Below are positions 7,176-9,633 of a DNA stretch of 9,633 nucleotides, piece after piece (within the stretch, counting starts at the first letter, position 1; every line of letters begins with the position of its first letter). The position numbers and the translations under genes were made by a program. The stretch covers positions 1 to 9,633 of the forward strand of contig CANGQE010000033.1 in NCBI GenBank assembly GCA_947455845.1. Reading direction: 5' to 3'. Source of the DNA: Rickettsiales bacterium (GTDB lineage: Bacteria; Pseudomonadota; Alphaproteobacteria; Rickettsiales; UBA1997). The notes beneath the pieces are model-generated. The model saw only the letters and a program-made list of their open reading frames with translations, was not told the DNA's origin and did no database searches.

Positions 7176-8336
7176 CTATCTTTCTAAGGAGACTATTTTG
7201 AGGCGTTTATAATTCAATTCTTGTTCTAAAGCTTCTTGAGAAAAAGATACTTCGGAATCTTTCTCTAATAAGATCAGCACTTCCTCGGGAACGAAGGCCG
7301 TGCGTAGCCCTACTACGGGTGTCTTCAACTTATTTTCCCGACCGCTGTAAATTCCGCATTTTCCACATTCTTGCTGAAATAATTTGGAGAATTTTTTAGC
7401 AGTTGTGTTATTGATTGTGCTGTTGTTGTAAGAATCAGTCCCAGAATTGTAAATGTTGGAGATTCCACCAAATTTTCGAGCATTTCTAATAATATCTGTA
7501 GCCTCTGTTATTAAAAGTCCGCTCTTCAAAGCGGCGAGGCGGGCAATATTGGCAATGGTCTCCGCAATTTCGAGATGGTTTTCATAGCAATGGTTTGCGA
7601 CTCTAAATTTGTTGCCACGCTCCTTTCCTAAAAAAGCTTCGCCAGGAGAATGGGGATTAATTAAAAGTAATTCTACCGCTTTTGGTTGTTGCGTGGATTG
7701 GTTTGGTAATGATGATTCTCCCACCCGATTTTCTTTGTAGTCTTGAGCCATCATTTTGACAGCAGTGCCTTCTATATTCCAATTTTCAAAAGTAGTTTCG
7801 TTAATTTGAGTTATCGGTGCTATTGCGCTTAAATTAGATTTTTGATCTTCAGATTTTAGAATTTCATTTTCTTGAATTCTATTCCGTTCATTTTGGAGAG
7901 CTATTTCAAATCGCGACTTATACTTACGAAATAAACTCATTTGTTCACTATAAGTTTTTTCAGAGCAGGATGGTATTGGTAAATCAGTAATTATAATTCT
8001 CTCACTCATCCCTTTTGCTTTATATTGATCATGCAGTGTATGTGCTTCATGAAACCAAAATAGATTACTTTCCTGTGAAGGAACGCTGTGAAACCTATTG
8101 TGAGGCCTAGCAATAACAAGAGATTCTAGTTTATTAGTTGGATCTGTTGTGCCATCTTGATTGCGATGTTCCAATCTAACGCGTGTATATTTTTCTTTTA
8201 GTTCTTCCCAGCTTTTTGGTTCATTGAGATTAATTCGTGAATATTCATCTAAAATTTTTTTCCAAATCACCTCTTTCTGTTTTGCTTCTGTGGCCTTTAT
8301 ATATTCTAATTCAAGATTTCGTAAAGTGGTTGGCAT
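7176..8336 (-). CDS. Uncharacterised 386-residue protein; C-terminal half possibly a divergent zinc amidase (Amidase_3-like)
   Basis: I do not recognise this protein by name. No signal peptide or membrane segment is visible, so it looks cytosolic or exported by a non-Sec route. The N-terminal part (1-60) is charged and helical. Residues 71-103 cluster histidines (H79, H83, then HEAHTLH at 96-102). A polar, Gln/Asn-rich linker covers about 145-220. Residues 221-370 carry landmarks in the order of N-acetylmuramoyl-L-alanine amidases: LLLINPHS (H229), YENHLEIAETIA (E252), TEATD (277-281), GTDSY (299-303), and VVGLRTAFVPEEVLILLE (341-358, E358). The usual SIHAN zinc histidine seems replaced in ISNIYN (292-297). 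There is a CxxC at 324-327. The similarity was judged by eye and is weak. The ATG at 8336 lies 67 bp after the stop of the upstream minus-strand gene, so an operon is plausible. Single repeat units lie on both sides. Confidence 0.6.
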   Translation of the reverse strand: MPTTLRNLELEYIKATEAKQKEVIWKKILDEYSRINLNEPKSWEELKEKYTRVRLEHRNQDGTTDPTNKLESLVIARPHNRFHSVPSQESNLFWFHEAHTLHDQYKAKGMSERIIITDLPIPSCSEKTYSEQMSLFRKYKSRFEIALQNERNRIQENEILKSEDQKSNLSAIAPITQINETTFENWNIEGTAVKMMAQDYKENRVGESSLPNQSTQQPKAVELLLINPHSPGEAFLGKERGNKFRVANHCYENHLEIAETIANIARLAALKSGLLITEATDIIRNARKFGGISNIYNSGTDSYNNSTINNTTAKKFSKLFQQECGKCGIYSGRENKLKTPVVGLRTAFVPEEVLILLEKDSEVSFSQEALEQELNYKRLKIVSLER

Positions 8337-8394
8337 TTGGAAAATTTGTGAATGATGTTAGGTTTGAAGATGTTATCTAGAACAATAAATCATT

Positions 8395-8414
8395 AAAACA
8401 AGTTCAGGATGACT
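8395..8414. repeat. Truncated palindromic repeat unit overlapping the end of a coding region
   Basis: AAAACAAGTTCAGGATGACT matches the inner part of the left arm of the dimers; the outer half (AGATCCTGA) is missing. On the minus strand it reads CAGTCATCCTGA at 8404-8415, which supplies the last codons (Q-S-S) and the TGA stop of the gene ending at 8404. Its orientation is opposite to the unit at 7124-7154. Confidence 0.85.
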
Positions 8415-9633
8415 GAGTATGGTAGGAGCGGGTAGAATCTTGGCCGGAAAGTTTATGAGTGCTTGATGCTGAAGTCTCCACATGAGGATGAGGTGAGGGT
8501 GATTTTACCTGAAGTAAAGTATCGTGAGCTCCAAGGTGAGTCATTAGAAGCAGGAGGTTATTTTTAATTGTTTCATGCTCTTCGGCGGCGTAATTCATCA
8601 TCTCGCGTAATCCATCGGAATATTCGGCAGATTTGGAAAGATCCCACTGTATTTCTCGGGATTTTTTCGGAGAACTAGGTGGGGTTGGGAGCGCCTCATC
8701 TTCATCAGAACTATCCGATTTTTTAGAGTGTTTAGATGATTCCTTATCCTCATCAGAATCAGCTGAAGAGTCGGAGGAATTGGACAATTCATTATTTTTT
8801 GATTGAGATTTAGAAGCTTCGTTCACCTCATCAAGGGTGTTGCTAAAATTTATATTGAATGATCTGGAGTCGTGATTGTGAGAGGCGTAGCCAAAATTTG
8901 CGGTCGAATCGAAAATCATCCGATCTTCGGCCAAAGGCATAGCTAGAGTATCAATAATGTCAGTCAATTTCTGGGAGATCGAATTCACATCCTCTTCCCA
9001 ACTGTGCTGAATGCTGCCAAAAATATTTTTTCCGGAAACATAGTCTGAATCAGCGTAGTGCTGTTCCAATTTAGTTAACTCTTCCTGAATTAAAGCTTGT
9101 TCCCTTTCCAAAAATTGGTTGAAATCTGCAGCTTGAGCAAGGATCGCTTTTTCATTCTCAACCTTATCAGATCTAGGAAGCGACGAATCATGTTGATCAA
9201 GCATAGAAATAATCGCTTCGCCGCGCTCATTTATTGATTCAAACAAGTTGGAAATATGTCGAAAAAACTTTTTCCCCTCGGAAGAATTAGAATTCATTAG
9301 GTCAGCTTCAAATTCATCACTTCTGACAATGATGGTGCGCAGAGTGTGGTCTGAAAATTTTTGGCTGGAGTTTTTTTCAACCCAGCTAGTTAAAATCGGT
9401 TCAAGTTTTACTAGATTGCGAACCCTTGCTACAACTACATCGGCATAATCTTGTTTTTCTTCAAGAGTGCCAAAAGTGTAAATAAAAGCATTTTTATGGA
9501 GCTGCATTTCTAACTCACTTTGATTCTCTTTAATCTTTTCAATCACGCTTAAAAAATGTTCGGGACGTAGATGTTCTTTGTAAAATTTTTGAGTATTTTC
9601 GTGATGTCTGTCAGCAAATCTTTCTTTCAATTC
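8404..9633 (-). CDS. Uncharacterised hydrophilic protein with acidic serine-rich tail, effector-like; N-terminus beyond window
   Basis: The frame is open to the right edge. A TTG at 9628-9630 is preceded in frame by GAA, so the true start probably lies outside and at least 409 residues are visible. Residue numbers here count from that TTG. I recognise no family. Residues 1-230 are charged and rich in predicted helix, with coiled-coil-like stretches near 28-45 and 155-192. Residues 272-324 are low-complexity: Ser-rich with Asp/Glu runs (SSDSSADSDEDKESSKHSKK), then PTPPSSPKKSR. Such tails resemble casein-kinase-2 and proline-directed phosphorylation sites with a basic patch, a eukaryotic style rare in bacterial housekeeping proteins. 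The last 85 residues are again polar, ending with Ser/His/Thr. No signal peptide can be judged because the N-terminus is missing. A secreted effector is one reading; a surface or structural protein is another. The last codons and stop fall inside a dispersed repeat. Confidence 0.75.
   Translation of the reverse strand, partial: ELKERFADRHHENTQKFYKEHLRPEHFLSVIEKIKENQSELEMQLHKNAFIYTFGTLEEKQDYADVVVARVRNLVKLEPILTSWVEKNSSQKFSDHTLRTIIVRSDEFEADLMNSNSSEGKKFFRHISNLFESINERGEAIISMLDQHDSSLPRSDKVENEKAILAQAADFNQFLEREQALIQEELTKLEQHYADSDYVSGKNIFGSIQHSWEEDVNSISQKLTDIIDTLAMPLAEDRMIFDSTANFGYASHNHDSRSFNINFSNTLDEVNEASKSQSKNNELSNSSDSSADSDEDKESSKHSKKSDSSDEDEALPTPPSSPKKSREIQWDLSKSAEYSDGLREMMNYAAEEHETIKNNLLLLMTHLGAHDTLLQVKSPSPHPHVETSASSTHKLSGQDSTRSYHTQSS

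Noticed and set aside
659..8414. Repeat units as a CRISPR array
   Set aside because: The copies are dispersed over kilobases, occur in both orientations and have no regular spacers.
8598..8792. Minus-strand open frame of 64 codons within the serine-tail gene
   Set aside because: It overlaps the same strand in another frame over low-complexity sequence; the longer frame is the credible one.
9628..9630. TTG as the true start of the right-most gene
   Set aside because: The frame continues upstream to the window edge with a sense codon, and no ribosome-binding site can be examined; the gene is better treated as partial.

Overview
The window looks like a chromosomal segment of an AT-rich alphaproteobacterium. 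SecA carries the alphaproteobacterial style of C-terminus (a DPRDPSTWG linker followed by a CxCx8CH zinc tail), and MurA and PepA read like proteins of the same class. Small, AT-rich intergenic gaps, dispersed palindromic repeats and one protein with a eukaryote-like acidic serine tail are compatible with a host-associated lineage (Rickettsiales- or Holosporales-like). That placement is inference from a few genes.

Layout. Positions 1-635 (minus strand, cut by the left edge) hold a TauE/SafE-type (DsbD_2, COG2836) membrane protein. A 204-bp divergent gap with a long palindromic repeat separates it from a plus-strand block: pepA (840-2291, leucyl aminopeptidase), murA (2390-3676, first committed step of peptidoglycan synthesis), a second long palindromic repeat, secA (3818-6535, preprotein translocase ATPase), a gap with two compact hairpins, and a small GNAT acetyltransferase (6672-7106). 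From 7107 the orientation flips. Two minus-strand genes follow that I cannot assign by family name: a 386-residue protein (7176-8336), and a protein of at least 409 residues whose start lies beyond the right edge (8404-9633).

The plus-strand genes are housekeeping genes of protein turnover, cell-wall synthesis and secretion. They share orientation but no pathway, so co-transcription is possible while functional coupling is not implied. The two right-hand genes are the accessory part. The 386-residue protein has a C-terminal half whose landmarks follow, in order, those of zinc-dependent N-acetylmuramoyl-L-alanine amidases (Amidase_3), with the second zinc histidine apparently missing. The right-most protein is hydrophilic, with helix-rich segments and a serine/aspartate/glutamate tail with SP/TP sites that resembles a secreted effector.

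One dispersed repeat (core CCTGAAACAAGTTCAGG) appears at four loci. Two are perfect head-to-head dimers (REPIN-like) that bracket pepA-murA. Two are single, degraded units that bracket the 386-residue gene in opposite orientation, and one of these supplies the last codons and the stop of the neighbouring gene. None of the six visible start codons has a convincing Shine-Dalgarno sequence. No tRNA, rRNA, CRISPR array, insertion sequence or gene-free stretch longer than 300 bases was seen.
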